A stretch of 64,000 nucleotides of DNA from Streptomyces sp. NRRL F-6676 (GTDB lineage: Bacteria; Actinomycetota; Actinomycetes; Streptomycetales; Streptomycetaceae): NCBI RefSeq assembly GCF_000725625.1, contig NZ_JOHS01000029.1:62001-126000 (forward strand). Reading direction: 5' to 3'. This document shows positions 1-8,333 of the stretch, piece after piece. Every line of letters starts with the position of its first letter. Within the stretch, counting starts at the first letter, position 1. Made by a program: the position numbers and the translations under genes. The notes beneath the pieces are model-generated. The model did no database searches, had not been told where the DNA came from, and worked only from the letters and a program-made list of their open reading frames with translations.

Positions 1-1497
1 CTGTTCGACCTCCGGGGAGGTCGTGTACGCGCCGACCGTCATCGCGCCCCTGTCGCGGATCGTGCGCCGCAGCAGGTCGAGCGCGTCGGCCGTGGAGTCG
101 ACGGCGACGGCGAAGGAGACCGGGCCGAAGCACTCGCTGAGGTACGCGGCCTCCGCGTCCGGCTTGGCGCCGTCCAGCTTCACCAGGACCGGCGTGCGGA
201 CCACCGCGTCCGGGAAGTCGGGGTGGGCCACCTCGCGCGAGGCGAGCGCGACCTCGCCGAGGCCGGGCGCGGCCTCCAGCCGGGCCTTGACGTCCGGGTT
301 GACGAGCGCGCCGAGCAGCGCGTTCGCCCGCGCGTCGTCGCCCAGCAGGCCCTCCACCGCCCTGGCCACGTCCGCGGTGACCTCGTCGTACGTCTTCGGG
401 CCCGCGTCCGTGGTGATGCCCTCGCGGGGGATCAGCAGGTTCTGCGGGGTGGTGCACATCTGGCCGCTGTACAGGGAGAGCGAGAACGCCAGGTTGGCGA
501 GCATCCCCTGGTAGTCGTCGGTGGAGTCGACGACGACCGTGTTGACGCCGGCCTTCTCCGTGTAGACCTGCGCCTGGTGGGCGTGGGTCTCCAGCCAGTC
601 GCCGAAGGACGTCGAGCCCGTGTAGTCGATGATCCTGACCTCGGGGCGGGTGGCGAGCGTCTTGGCCAGGCCCTCGCCGGGGCGTTCGGCGGCGAGCGCG
701 ACCAGGTCGGGGGCGAAGCCGGCCTCCGCGAGCACCTCGCGGGCGATCCGTACGGTCAGCGCCAGCGGCAGCACCGCGCGCGGGTGCGGCTTGACCAGGA
801 CCGCGTTGCCGGTGGCCAGGGAGGCGAACAGGCCCGGGTAGCCGTTCCACGTCGGGAAGGTGTTGCAGCCGATGACCAGGGCGATGCCGCGCGGCACGGC
901 CCGGAACGTCTTGGTGAGCACCAGCGGGTCCCGCTTGCCCTGGGGCTTGCTCCACGACGCGGTGTCCGGGGTGCGGGTCTGCTCCGCGTAGGCGTAGGCG
1001 ACCGCCTCCAGGCCGCGGTCCTGGGCGTGCGGGCCGCCCGCCTGGAGCGCCATCAGATACGCCTGCCCGGAGGTGTGCATCACCGCGTGCGCGAACTCGT
1101 GCGTGCGGTCGCTGACCCGCTTGAGGATCTCCAGGCAGACCACCGCGCGCACCTCCGCGCCCGCGTCCCGCCAGGCGCGCTGGCCGGCCCGCATCGCGGG
1201 CAGCAGCACGTCCACGTCCGGGTGCGGGTACGTCACGCCCAACTCGATGCCGTACGGGGAGACCTCGCCGCCCACCCAGTCGTCGGTGCCGGGCTGGCCG
1301 AGGTCGAGCCGGGTGCCGAGCAGGGCGTCGAAGGCGGCCCTGCCCGCGGCCGCGTCCAGGCTGCCGTTCTCCCCGTAGGCCTTGGGGTGCTCGGGGTGCG
1401 GCGACCAGTACGCGCGCGTGCGGATCGCCTCCAGCGCCTTGTCGAGCGTGGGCCGGTGCTGCGTGATCAGCCGGTGCGCGACGGGTTCGGCGGTCAT
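1..1497 (-). CDS. paaN: Phenylacetic acid degradation protein PaaN (aldehyde dehydrogenase family), C-terminus cut by window edge
   Basis: Read on the minus strand from ATG at 1495-1497 the frame stays open to the window edge, about 499 codons. The protein begins MTAEPVAHRLITQHRPTLDK and carries an aldehyde-dehydrogenase fold: the NAD-binding stretch GNAVLVKPHPRAVLPLAL, the EKAGVNTVVVDSTDDY segment, and the cysteine region SLYSGQMCTTPQNLLIPREG. This arrangement is typical of actinobacterial PaaN, which is annotated as a ring-opening or semialdehyde dehydrogenase of phenylacetate catabolism; that role is family knowledge. It is divergent from paaH at 1678 and shares with it a 180-bp region holding a PaaR-type operator. 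The end of the protein lies outside the window. Confidence 0.85.
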   Translation of the reverse strand, partial: MTAEPVAHRLITQHRPTLDKALEAIRTRAYWSPHPEHPKAYGENGSLDAAAGRAAFDALLGTRLDLGQPGTDDWVGGEVSPYGIELGVTYPHPDVDVLLPAMRAGQRAWRDAGAEVRAVVCLEILKRVSDRTHEFAHAVMHTSGQAYLMALQAGGPHAQDRGLEAVAYAYAEQTRTPDTASWSKPQGKRDPLVLTKTFRAVPRGIALVIGCNTFPTWNGYPGLFASLATGNAVLVKPHPRAVLPLALTVRIAREVLAEAGFAPDLVALAAERPGEGLAKTLATRPEVRIIDYTGSTSFGDWLETHAHQAQVYTEKAGVNTVVVDSTDDYQGMLANLAFSLSLYSGQMCTTPQNLLIPREGITTDAGPKTYDEVTADVARAVEGLLGDDARANALLGALVNPDVKARLEAAPGLGEVALASREVAHPDFPDAVVRTPVLVKLDGAKPDAEAAYLSECFGPVSFAVAVDSTADALDLLRRTIRDRGAMTVGAYTTSPEVEQ

Positions 1498-1530
1498 GCG
1501 GAACCAACTCCTCACCTGGGCGGGAACGTG

Positions 1531-1584
1531 GACGGGGCCATGGGCGGGGACGGGGCCATGGGCGGGGACGGGGCCATGGGCGGG
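1531..1584. repeat. Three tandem 18-bp repeats upstream of paaN
   Basis: The unit gacggggccatgggcggg occurs three times head to tail, at 1531-1548, 1549-1566 and 1567-1584, followed by a partial fourth copy. It lies in the paaN 5' leader between its start codon and the shared operator. The unit is a multiple of 3 and is readable as GTGPWA on the plus strand, but there is no sign that it is translated. Copy number would be expected to vary between strains. Confidence 0.85.
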
Positions 1585-1607
1585 GACGGGCGGACACGGC
1601 TAGAGTA

Positions 1608-1621
1608 ACCGAACGATCGGT
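1608..1621. promoter_or_regulatory. PaaR-type TetR operator between paaN and paaH
   Basis: The 14-mer ACCGAACGATCGGT fits the core ACCG-NN-CG-NN-CGGT described, as I recall, for the TetR regulator PaaR in Corynebacterium phenylacetate genes. It sits between the divergent paaN and paaH starts, and a TetR gene closes the paaH operon, so it is the natural operator for that repressor. A copy with one mismatch lies at 4454-4467. Confidence 0.65.
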
Positions 1622-1645
1622 CGGGACAAGGGGGTCCGCCGCATC

Positions 1646-1654
1646 TGTGGACAA
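1646..1654 (-). other. DnaA-box-like 9-mer upstream of paaH
   Basis: The plus strand reads TGTGGACAA, so the minus strand reads TTGTCCACA, the 9-mer preferred by Streptomyces DnaA. It lies 24 bp before the paaH start and 25 bp after the PaaR-type operator, that is, in promoter or leader sequence. A single box could be chance; see the others at 4398-4419 and 28787-28795. Confidence 0.45.
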
Positions 1655-1677
1655 CTCCGTGCGGGAGGATCGCGCAC

Positions 1678-3201
1678 ATGACAGGACTCGACCTCAGCAG
1701 CCCCGTGGCCGTCGTCGGCACCGGCACGATGGGCCAGGGCATCGCCCAGGTGGCGCTGGTCGCGGGCCATGTCGTACGGCTGTACGACGCGGTCCCGGGC
1801 CGTGCCGAGGAGGCGGCCGCCGCGCTCGCCGCCCGGCTGGACCGGCTCGTGGCGAAGGAACGGATGACGGCCGCCGACCGGGACGCGGCCGTGGCCCGGC
1901 TGCGGCCCGCCGCGGACCTGGCCGAACTCGCCGACTGCTCCCTCGTCGTCGAGGCGGTCGTGGAGCGCCTGGAGACCAAGCAGGAGCTGTTCCGCGCCCT
2001 GGAGGACGTCGTCGACGACGACTGCCTGCTCGCCACCAACACCTCCTCCCTCTCCGTCACGGCCGTCGGCGGCGCCCTGCGCAACCCCGGCCGCCTCGTC
2101 GGGCTGCACTTCTTCAACCCCGCCCCGCTGCTGCCCCTGGTCGAGGTCGTCTCCGGGTTCGCCACCGACGTCACGTCGGCCACGCGCGCGTACGGGACGG
2201 CACGCGCCTGGGGGAAGACGCCGGTGGCGTGCGCCGACACCCCCGGGTTCATCGTCAACCGGATCGCGCGGCCCTTCTACGCCGAGGCGTTCGCCGTACT
2301 GGAGTCCCAGGCCGCCGACCCGGCCACGATCGACGCGGTGCTGCGCGAGTGCGGCGGCTTCCGGATGGGCGCGTTCGAACTGACCGACCTCATCGGCCAG
2401 GACGTCAACGAGTCGGTGACGCACTCCGTGTGGCGGTCCTTCTTCCAGGACGTTCGCTTCACGCCGTCCCTCGCTCAGCGGCGGCTGGTGGAGTCCGGCC
2501 GGCTCGGCCGCAAGAGCGGCCACGGCTGGTACGACTACTCCGACGGGACCGGCGCTGCCGAGCGCCCCGAACCGCACACCGCCGAGAAGGCGGAGCCGCC
2601 CGCCCACGTCGTCGTCGAGGGCGACCTGGGCCCCGCCGCCGAGCTGCTCGCGCTGATCCGCGAGGCGGGCATCCCGGTGCGCGAGGAGGAAGAGGACCAC
2701 GGCACCCGCCTGGTGCTGCCCGGCGGCGGCCAGCTCGCCCTGGCCGACGGGCAGACCTCGGTGGAGTTCCGGGACGTCGTCTACTTCGACCTCGCCCTGG
2801 ACTACCGCAAAGCCACCCGCATCGCCCTGTCCGCCTCCCAGGACACCGCCCCGGCCACGCTCTCCGGCGCCGTCGGGCTGTTCCAGGCGCTCGGCAAGGA
2901 CGTCAGCGTCATCGGGGACGCCCCCGGGATGATCGTCGCCCGTACGGTGGCCCGGATCATCGACCTCGCGCACGACGCCGTCGCCAAGGGCGTGGCCACC
3001 GAGGAGGACATCGACACCGCGATGCGCCTGGGCGTCAACTACCCGCTCGGTCCCTTCGAGTGGAGCCGCCGGCTCGGCCGCAACTGGGCGTACGCCCTCC
3101 TCGACGACCTGCATCTGCGCGACCCCTCGGGCCGTTACGCGCCGTCCCTCGCGCTCTACCGCCACGCGTACGCCTCCGAGAAGCGGGAGGGCACCTCATG
3201 A
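1678..3201 (+). CDS. paaH: 3-hydroxyacyl-CoA dehydrogenase, PaaH-like
   Basis: 507 residues. The N-terminal Rossmann motif VVGTGTMGQGIAQVALVAGH begins near residue 11. The catalytic-domain signature LVGLHFFNPAPLLPLVEVV lies near residue 140, followed by TPGFIVNRIARPF. Two C-terminal 3HCDH helical domains are recognisable; the second contains GMIVARTVARIIDLAHDAV near 420-440 and NYPLGPFEWSRRLG near 455. The length fits PaaH-type two-domain enzymes (about 475-510). It should oxidise 3-hydroxyadipyl-CoA or a similar 3-hydroxyacyl-CoA with NAD+. It is divergent from paaN and overlaps the downstream TetR gene by 4 bp (ATGA), so the two are co-translated. Confidence 0.85.
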   Translation: MTGLDLSSPVAVVGTGTMGQGIAQVALVAGHVVRLYDAVPGRAEEAAAALAARLDRLVAKERMTAADRDAAVARLRPAADLAELADCSLVVEAVVERLETKQELFRALEDVVDDDCLLATNTSSLSVTAVGGALRNPGRLVGLHFFNPAPLLPLVEVVSGFATDVTSATRAYGTARAWGKTPVACADTPGFIVNRIARPFYAEAFAVLESQAADPATIDAVLRECGGFRMGAFELTDLIGQDVNESVTHSVWRSFFQDVRFTPSLAQRRLVESGRLGRKSGHGWYDYSDGTGAAERPEPHTAEKAEPPAHVVVEGDLGPAAELLALIREAGIPVREEEEDHGTRLVLPGGGQLALADGQTSVEFRDVVYFDLALDYRKATRIALSASQDTAPATLSGAVGLFQALGKDVSVIGDAPGMIVARTVARIIDLAHDAVAKGVATEEDIDTAMRLGVNYPLGPFEWSRRLGRNWAYALLDDLHLRDPSGRYAPSLALYRHAYASEKREGTS

Positions 3202-3785
3202 CCACCGCCCGGCGCGACACCTACACCCCGGAGAGCCTGCTCTCGGTGGCGGTGCGGGTCTTCAACGAGCGCGGCTACGACGGCACCTCCATGGAGCACC
3301 TCTCCAAGGCGGCCGGCATCTCCAAGTCGTCGATATACCACCACGTCAGCGGCAAGGAGGAGCTGCTGCGCCGGGCCGTGAGCCGGGCGCTGGACGGCCT
3401 CTTCGGCATCCTCGACGAGCCCCCCGCGCGCGAGGGGCGCGCGGTGGAGCGCCTGGAGTACGTGGTGCGCCGCACGGTGGAGATGCTCACCACCGAGCTG
3501 CCCTACGTGACGCTGCTGCTGCGGGTGCGCGGCAACACCGGCACCGAGCGGTGGGCGCTGGAGCGCCGGCGCGAGTTCGACCACCGGGTGGCCGAGCTGC
3601 TGAAGGCGGCGGCGGCCGACGGGGACGTGCGCGGCGACGTGGAGGTGCGGCTGGCGACGCGGCTGCTCTTCGGGATGATCAACTCGATCGTCGAGTGGTA
3701 CCGGCCCGACGGGCGCGGCAGCGCCGAGCGGGAGGTCGTGGACGCGGTGGTCCGCATGGCCTTCGCGGGGCTGCGGGCGGGCTGA
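3198..3785 (+). CDS. TetR family repressor, PaaR-like
   Basis: 195 residues from the ATG that overlaps the paaH stop (ATGA). The start MTTARRDTYTPESLL is followed by a TetR helix-turn-helix: FNERGYDGTSMEHLSKAAGISKSSIYHHVSGKEELL, residues about 18-53. The remainder is a helical ligand-binding domain. Because it is co-translated with paaH and an ACCGNNCGNNCGGT operator lies upstream of the operon, it is probably the PaaR repressor, released by phenylacetyl-CoA in known cases. A second near-identical operator before the bkd operon at 4528 suggests a wider regulon. The effector is inferred, not shown. Confidence 0.8.
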   Translation: MTTARRDTYTPESLLSVAVRVFNERGYDGTSMEHLSKAAGISKSSIYHHVSGKEELLRRAVSRALDGLFGILDEPPAREGRAVERLEYVVRRTVEMLTTELPYVTLLLRVRGNTGTERWALERRREFDHRVAELLKAAAADGDVRGDVEVRLATRLLFGMINSIVEWYRPDGRGSAEREVVDAVVRMAFAGLRAG

Positions 3786-3821
3786 GGCGCGGGTCACGCA
3801 GCGGCCGGGGCAGTAGCCCGG

Positions 3822-4352
3822 TCAGCTCTGCGGTTCCAGGTCCTCCTCCTCGAAGACCAGCAGCGTGCGCGTGCCCAGCACCTCCGGGATCGCCTGCAAC
3901 CGGGTCAGCACCAGGTCGCGCAGCGCCCGGTTGTCGGAGGTGTGGACGAGGAGCAGGACGTCGAAGTCGCCGCCGACCAGGGCGATGTGCGAGGCGCCCG
4001 GCAGCAGTCGCAGCTGCTCGCGGACCGTCCGCCAGGAGTTCTGCACGATCCGCAGCGTGATGTACGCGGACGTCCCGTGCCCGGCGCGCTCGTGGTCGAC
4101 GCGCGCCCCGAAGCCGCGGATCACGCCGTCGTCGAGGAGCCGGTTGATGCGCGCGTAGGCGTTGGCGCGCGAGACGTGCACGCGTTCGGCCACCGACCGT
4201 ATCGAGGCACGGCCGTCGGCCTGGAGCATCTGGAGGATGTCGCGGTCGATCGCGTCCAGCGGACGGGCGGGCAGACCGGGTCCGGCCGTCGTGGCCGGCG
4301 CCGACGGGTCGGTCCGGGGGTCGGCTCCGTCGGCCATTTGTTCAGATGACAT
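3822..4352 (-). CDS. Lrp/AsnC family regulator, divergent from bkd operon
   Basis: 176 residues. After a Pro/Ala-rich N-terminal tail of about 30 residues comes the AsnC helix-turn-helix LDAIDRDILQMLQADGRASIRSVAERVHVSRANAYARINRLLDDGVI (about 32-78), then an RAM-type effector domain ending VLGTRTLLVFEEEDLEPQS. The gene is divergent from E1alpha at 4528, the classic BkdR arrangement in which an Lrp-like protein senses branched-chain amino acids and controls the bkd operon (family knowledge). The 175-bp intergenic region holds two perfect inverted repeats suited to an Lrp dimer. Confidence 0.85.
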   Translation of the reverse strand: MSSEQMADGADPRTDPSAPATTAGPGLPARPLDAIDRDILQMLQADGRASIRSVAERVHVSRANAYARINRLLDDGVIRGFGARVDHERAGHGTSAYITLRIVQNSWRTVREQLRLLPGASHIALVGGDFDVLLLVHTSDNRALRDLVLTRLQAIPEVLGTRTLLVFEEEDLEPQS

Positions 4353-4370
4353 GCACCCCCGCCTCTCCGC

Positions 4371-4391
4371 GATGGACGTCCTGCGTCCATC
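4371..4391. promoter_or_regulatory. Inverted repeat, candidate Lrp/AsnC operator
   Basis: Perfect 8-bp arms GATGGACG and CGTCCATC are separated by tcctg. The repeat lies 19 bp upstream of the Lrp start codon in the region shared with bkd. Size and symmetry suit an Lrp dimer site and autoregulation. Binding is inferred. Confidence 0.45.
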
Positions 4392-4392
4392 T

Positions 4393-4424
4393 CAGGCTGT
4401 GGAGAACCGTTTGTCCACAGCCTG
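4393..4424. promoter_or_regulatory. Inverted repeat containing an inverted pair of DnaA-box-like 9-mers
   Basis: Perfect 11-bp arms CAGGCTGTGGA (4393-4403) and TCCACAGCCTG (4414-4424) flank a 10-base loop. Embedded are TTGTCCACA at 4411-4419 (plus strand) and TTCTCCACA read on the minus strand at 4398-4406, one base from the preferred Streptomyces DnaA box. It may be a regulator operator, a DnaA site or both. Confidence 0.4.
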
Positions 4425-4453
4425 GAGGCCCCTGTAGCCAAAATGTGCCGACG

Positions 4454-4467
4454 ACCGAACAATCGGT
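4454..4467. promoter_or_regulatory. Second PaaR-type operator, upstream of bkd operon
   Basis: ACCGAACAATCGGT differs by one base from the operator at 1608-1621 and lies 60 bp before the E1alpha start codon. It suggests that the TetR protein encoded at 3198 also represses this bkd operon. It overlaps or follows the probable bkd promoter. Confidence 0.55.
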
Positions 4468-4527
4468 AGGTGAGGTGCGTCACCACCGTGGCGCGCCGCG
4501 AAGCCGCTCCCACGAGGAGGTGCCGTC

Positions 4528-5733
4528 ATGACGGTCATGGAGCAGCGGGGTGCCTACCGGCCGACCCCGCCGCCCGCCTGGCAGCCCCGTACGGATCCCG
4601 CGCCGCTGCTGCCCGACGCGCGGCCGTACCGGGTGCTGGGCACCGAGGCGGCCGGGGGGACCGACGCCGATCTGCTGCTCCGTCTGTACCGGCAGCTGGT
4701 CGCCGGCCGCCGCTACAACACACAGGCGACGGCGCTGACCAAGCAGGGGCGGCTCGCCGTCTACCCCTCCAGCACCGGCCAGGAGGCCTGCGAGGTGGCC
4801 GCCGCGGCCGTCCTCCAGGAGCGCGACTGGCTCTTCCCCAGTTACCGCGACACGCTCGCCGTCGTCTCCCGCGGCGTCGATCCCGTCGAGGCCCTGACGC
4901 TGCTGCGGGGCGACTGGCACAGCGGCTACGACCCCCGCGCGCACCGGGTCGCCCCGCTCAGCACCCCGCTGGCGACCCAGCTGCCGCACGCGGTCGGCCT
5001 CGCCCACGCCGCCCGCCTCAAGGGCGACGACGTGGTGGCGCTCGCCCTGGTCGGTGACGGCGGCACCAGCGAGGGCGACTTCCACGAGGCGCTCAACTTC
5101 GCCGCCGTCTGGCAGGCGCCCGTCGTCTTCCTGGTCCAGAACAACGGCTTCGCGATCTCCGTGCCACTCGCCAAGCAGACCGCCGCCCCGTCCCTGGCCC
5201 ACAAGGCCGTCGGGTACGGGATGCCGGGCCGCCTGGTCGACGGCAACGACGTGGCGGCCGTGCACGAGGTCCTCGCCGACGCCGTGCGCCGCGCGCGCGA
5301 GGGAGGCGGCCCCACGCTGGTGGAGGCGGTCACCTACCGCGTCGACGCGCACACCAACGCCGACGACGCCGGGCGGTACCGCTCCGAGGCGGAGGTCGAG
5401 ACCTGGCGTGCGCACGACCCGATCGTGCTCCTGGAGGACGAGCTGACGCACCGCGGGCTGCTCGACGAGGACGTCAGGGCGGCCGCGCGGGACGCCGCCG
5501 AGGCCATGGCGGCCGATCTGCGCGCCCGTATGCACGAGGACCCCGCCCCGCACCCCATGGACCTCTTCGCCCACGCCTACACCCGGCCCACCCCGCAACT
5601 GCGGGAGCAGGCGGAGCAGTTGCGGGCGGAGCTGGAGGCCGAGGCGGAGGCGGCGGGTTCCGGTGCCGAGGCGGAGGCGGCCGGTGCCGGTGCCGAGGCC
5701 GGCTCCGGTGTGCGGGAAGGGGACGGCCGATGA
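4528..5733 (+). CDS. Branched-chain 2-oxoacid dehydrogenase E1 alpha (locus 1)
   Basis: 401 residues. ThDP-binding motif GDGGTSEGDFHEALNFAAVWQAPVVFLVQNNGFAIS lies near residues 176-211, and the phosphorylation-loop-like stretch TYRVDAHTNADDAGRYRSEAEVE near 270-290. Other E1alpha marks are RYNTQATALTKQG and the FPSYRD motif. The C-terminal 40 residues are a low-complexity Glu/Ala tail (EAEAEAAGSGAEAEAAGAGAEAG). With E1beta and E2 it would decarboxylate branched-chain or aryl 2-oxoacids to acyl-CoA, feeding branched fatty acid priming. RBS gaggagg precedes the ATG. It overlaps E1beta by 4 bp. A paralogue lies at 19126. Which substrate each serves is unknown. Confidence 0.88.
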   Translation: MTVMEQRGAYRPTPPPAWQPRTDPAPLLPDARPYRVLGTEAAGGTDADLLLRLYRQLVAGRRYNTQATALTKQGRLAVYPSSTGQEACEVAAAAVLQERDWLFPSYRDTLAVVSRGVDPVEALTLLRGDWHSGYDPRAHRVAPLSTPLATQLPHAVGLAHAARLKGDDVVALALVGDGGTSEGDFHEALNFAAVWQAPVVFLVQNNGFAISVPLAKQTAAPSLAHKAVGYGMPGRLVDGNDVAAVHEVLADAVRRAREGGGPTLVEAVTYRVDAHTNADDAGRYRSEAEVETWRAHDPIVLLEDELTHRGLLDEDVRAAARDAAEAMAADLRARMHEDPAPHPMDLFAHAYTRPTPQLREQAEQLRAELEAEAEAAGSGAEAEAAGAGAEAGSGVREGDGR

Positions 5734-6734
5734 CCACCGTCGCCGTCAGGCCCGCCACCATGGCGCAGGCGCTCACGCGCGCGCTGCGCGACGCGATGGC
5801 CGCCGATCCGGCCGTGCACGTGATGGGCGAGGACGTCGGCACGCTCGGCGGTGTCTTCCGGGTCACCGACGGGCTGGCCGCGGAGTTCGGCGAGGACCGC
5901 TGCACGGACACGCCGCTGGCCGAGGCCGGCATCCTCGGCGCCGCCGTCGGCATGGCGATGTACGGGCTGCGGCCGGTCGTGGAGATGCAGTTCGACGCGT
6001 TCGCCTACCCGTCGTTCGAACAGCTCGTCAGCCACGTCGCCAAGATGCGCAACCGCACGCGCGGCGCGATGCCGATGCCGCTCACCATTCGCATCCCCTA
6101 CGGCGGCGGCATCGGCGGGGTCGAACACCACAGCGACTCCTCCGAGGCGTACTACATGGCGACCCCGGGGCTGCACGTGTACACCCCCGCCACGGTCGCC
6201 GACGCCTACGGCATGCTGCGCGCGGCGATCGCCTCCGACGACCCCGTCGTCTTCCTCGAACCGAAGCGGCTGTACTGGTCCAAGGACACCTGGAACCCGG
6301 AGGACCCGCCGGCCGTTGAACCCGTCGGACGCGCGGTGGTGCGGCGCCGGGGCAGCAGCGCCACGCTCCTGACGTACGGTCCGTCGCTGCCCGTCTGCCT
6401 GGAGGCGGCCGAGGCGGCCCGGGAGGAGGGCTGGGAGCTGGAGGTCGTCGACCTGCGCTCGCTGGTGCCGTTCGACGACGAGACGGTCTGCGCGTCGGTG
6501 CGGCGCACCGGGCGCGCGGTCGTGGTGCACGAGTCGACCGGGTTCGGCGGGCCCGGCGGGGAGATCGCGGCCCGGGTGACCGAGCGCTGTTTCCACCACC
6601 TTCAGGCGCCGGTGCTGCGCGTCGCCGGGTTCGACGTCCCGTACCCGCCGCCGATGCTGGAGCGGCACCATCTGCCCGGCGTCGACCGGATCCTGGACGC
6701 GGTCGGGCGGTTGCAGTGGGAGGCGGAGAGCTGA
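5730..6734 (+). CDS. Branched-chain 2-oxoacid dehydrogenase E1 beta (locus 1)
   Basis: 334 residues, a transketolase-like pyrimidine-binding domain followed by a transketolase C-terminal domain. Visible motifs are VMGEDVGTLGGVFRVTDGL, DTPLAEAGILGAAVGMAMYGLRPVVEMQF and RIPYGGGIGGVEHHSDSSEAYY. The C-terminal part reads VVHESTGFGGPGGEIAARVTERCF. It starts at the ATG overlapping the E1alpha stop and ends with TGATG coupling to E2. It forms the E1 alpha2beta2 heterotetramer with the upstream product. It is clearly similar to, but diverged from, the E1beta at 20498. Confidence 0.88.
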   Translation: MTTVAVRPATMAQALTRALRDAMAADPAVHVMGEDVGTLGGVFRVTDGLAAEFGEDRCTDTPLAEAGILGAAVGMAMYGLRPVVEMQFDAFAYPSFEQLVSHVAKMRNRTRGAMPMPLTIRIPYGGGIGGVEHHSDSSEAYYMATPGLHVYTPATVADAYGMLRAAIASDDPVVFLEPKRLYWSKDTWNPEDPPAVEPVGRAVVRRRGSSATLLTYGPSLPVCLEAAEAAREEGWELEVVDLRSLVPFDDETVCASVRRTGRAVVVHESTGFGGPGGEIAARVTERCFHHLQAPVLRVAGFDVPYPPPMLERHHLPGVDRILDAVGRLQWEAES

Positions 6735-8263
6735 TGGCACAGGTGCTGGAGTTCCGGCTGCCGGACCTCGGCGAGGGGCTGACGGAGGCGGAGATCGTCC
6801 GCTGGCTGGTCGAGGTCGGCGACGTGGTCGCCATCGACCAGCCCGTCGTCGAGGTCGAGACGGCCAAGGCGATGGTCGACGTCCCCTGCCCGTACGCCGG
6901 CGTGGTCACCGCCCGCTACGGCGAGGAGGGCACGGAACTGCCGGTCGGCGCCCCCCTGCTCACGGTCGCGGTCGGCGCCGCCGACGCCACCACCGACGCC
7001 ACTACCGACCCCGACGCCACCACCGACCCCGACTCCTCGGGCAACGTCCTGGTCGGCTACGGCACGAGTGCGGCACCGGCACGCCGCCGCCGGGTGCGCC
7101 CGGCGCAGGGCGCGCCGGGGCGCGGGGCGGCCGCGGATTCCGGTCCGGGGGCTTCGGCGCCGCCGGCCGGGCCCGGCCCGGCAGCCGGGTCCGGGGCGCA
7201 GAGGGGTGTCGACGGCACGGCGGGTGCCCGTCGTGCGCCGGTCCCCGGCGCGGCGGCCGGAGCCTCGGCCGCGAGCGGGTCCGACACGCGAGGCGCCGCC
7301 CGCGGCAGGACGGAGGCCGGCCGTGCACCCGCGCCCGGCGGGGAGGCCCGGGCCGACACGTTCGTCGACGTCCGGGGGGACGGGCCCGTGCCCGTCGTCT
7401 CGCCGCTGGTGCGGCGGCTCGCGCGGGAGAACGGGGTGGATCTGCGGCGGTTGGCGGGGTCCGGGCCCGACGGGCTGATCCTCCGCGTGGACGTCGAGGA
7501 CGCGCTCCGCGCGGAGGCGGCCCGCGCACGCACGGCCGCGCCCACGCCCGGCGTGCCGGACGAGGGTGTCGTGCACGGGACCCGGGTCCCGCTGCGCGGT
7601 GTCCGCGGCGCCGTCGCGGACAAGCTGGCCCGGAGCCGTCGGGAGATCCCCGACGCCACCTGCTGGGTGGACGCCGACGCCACCGAACTGCTGAACGCCC
7701 GCACCGCGATGAACGCCGCCGGCGGCCCGAAGATCTCCCTCCTCGCCGTGCTCGCACGGATCTGCACGGCCGCGCTGGCCCGGTACCCCGACCTCAACTC
7801 GACCGTGGACACGGAGGCCAGGGAGGTCGTACGGCTCGACGAGGTGCACCTCGGGTTCGCCGCGCAGACCCCGCGCGGCCTCGTCGTCCCCGTCGTCCGG
7901 GACGCCCACGCACGCGACGCGGAGTCGCTCACCGCCGAGTTCGCCCGGCTCACCGAGGCCGCGCGCACCGGCACCCTCACCCCCGCGGAACTCACCGGCG
8001 GCACCTTCACGTTGAACAACTACGGCGTGTTCGGCGTCGACGGCTCCACGCCGATCCTCAACCACCCCGAGGCCGCCATGCTCGGCGTCGGCCGCATCGT
8101 CCCCAAACCATGGGTGCACGGCGGCGAGTTGGCGGTCCGGCAGGTCGTCCAGCTCTCGTTCACCTTCGACCACCGGGTGTGCGACGGCGGCACGGCCGGC
8201 GGCTTCCTGCGCTACGTCGCGGACTGCGTGGAGCAGCCGACGGTGCTCCTGCGCACGCTGTGA
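6734..8263 (+). CDS. 2-oxoacid dehydrogenase E2, dihydrolipoyl acyltransferase (locus 1)
   Basis: 509 residues from the ATG in the TGATG overlap. One lipoyl domain (about 3-80) carries the lipoylation site VEVETAKAM, Lys45. A long linker follows, including an Asp-Ala-Thr-Thr repeat stretch and Ala/Pro/Gly-rich sequence. The peripheral subunit-binding domain VVSPLVRRLARENGVDLRRLAGSGPDG is near 222-250 and the catalytic acyltransferase domain is at about 275-509. The active-site motif reads FTFDHRVCDGGTAGG near the C-terminus. It transfers the acyl group from E1 to CoA. No E3 gene is present, so dihydrolipoamide dehydrogenase must come from elsewhere. Confidence 0.88.
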   Translation: MAQVLEFRLPDLGEGLTEAEIVRWLVEVGDVVAIDQPVVEVETAKAMVDVPCPYAGVVTARYGEEGTELPVGAPLLTVAVGAADATTDATTDPDATTDPDSSGNVLVGYGTSAAPARRRRVRPAQGAPGRGAAADSGPGASAPPAGPGPAAGSGAQRGVDGTAGARRAPVPGAAAGASAASGSDTRGAARGRTEAGRAPAPGGEARADTFVDVRGDGPVPVVSPLVRRLARENGVDLRRLAGSGPDGLILRVDVEDALRAEAARARTAAPTPGVPDEGVVHGTRVPLRGVRGAVADKLARSRREIPDATCWVDADATELLNARTAMNAAGGPKISLLAVLARICTAALARYPDLNSTVDTEAREVVRLDEVHLGFAAQTPRGLVVPVVRDAHARDAESLTAEFARLTEAARTGTLTPAELTGGTFTLNNYGVFGVDGSTPILNHPEAAMLGVGRIVPKPWVHGGELAVRQVVQLSFTFDHRVCDGGTAGGFLRYVADCVEQPTVLLRTL

Positions 8264-8333
8264 ACGCGGAAGAGGCCGCCGCCACGGCCGCCCTGGTGAC
8301 GGCACGGGTGCCGCGGGAGCCCATACTCGTGGG

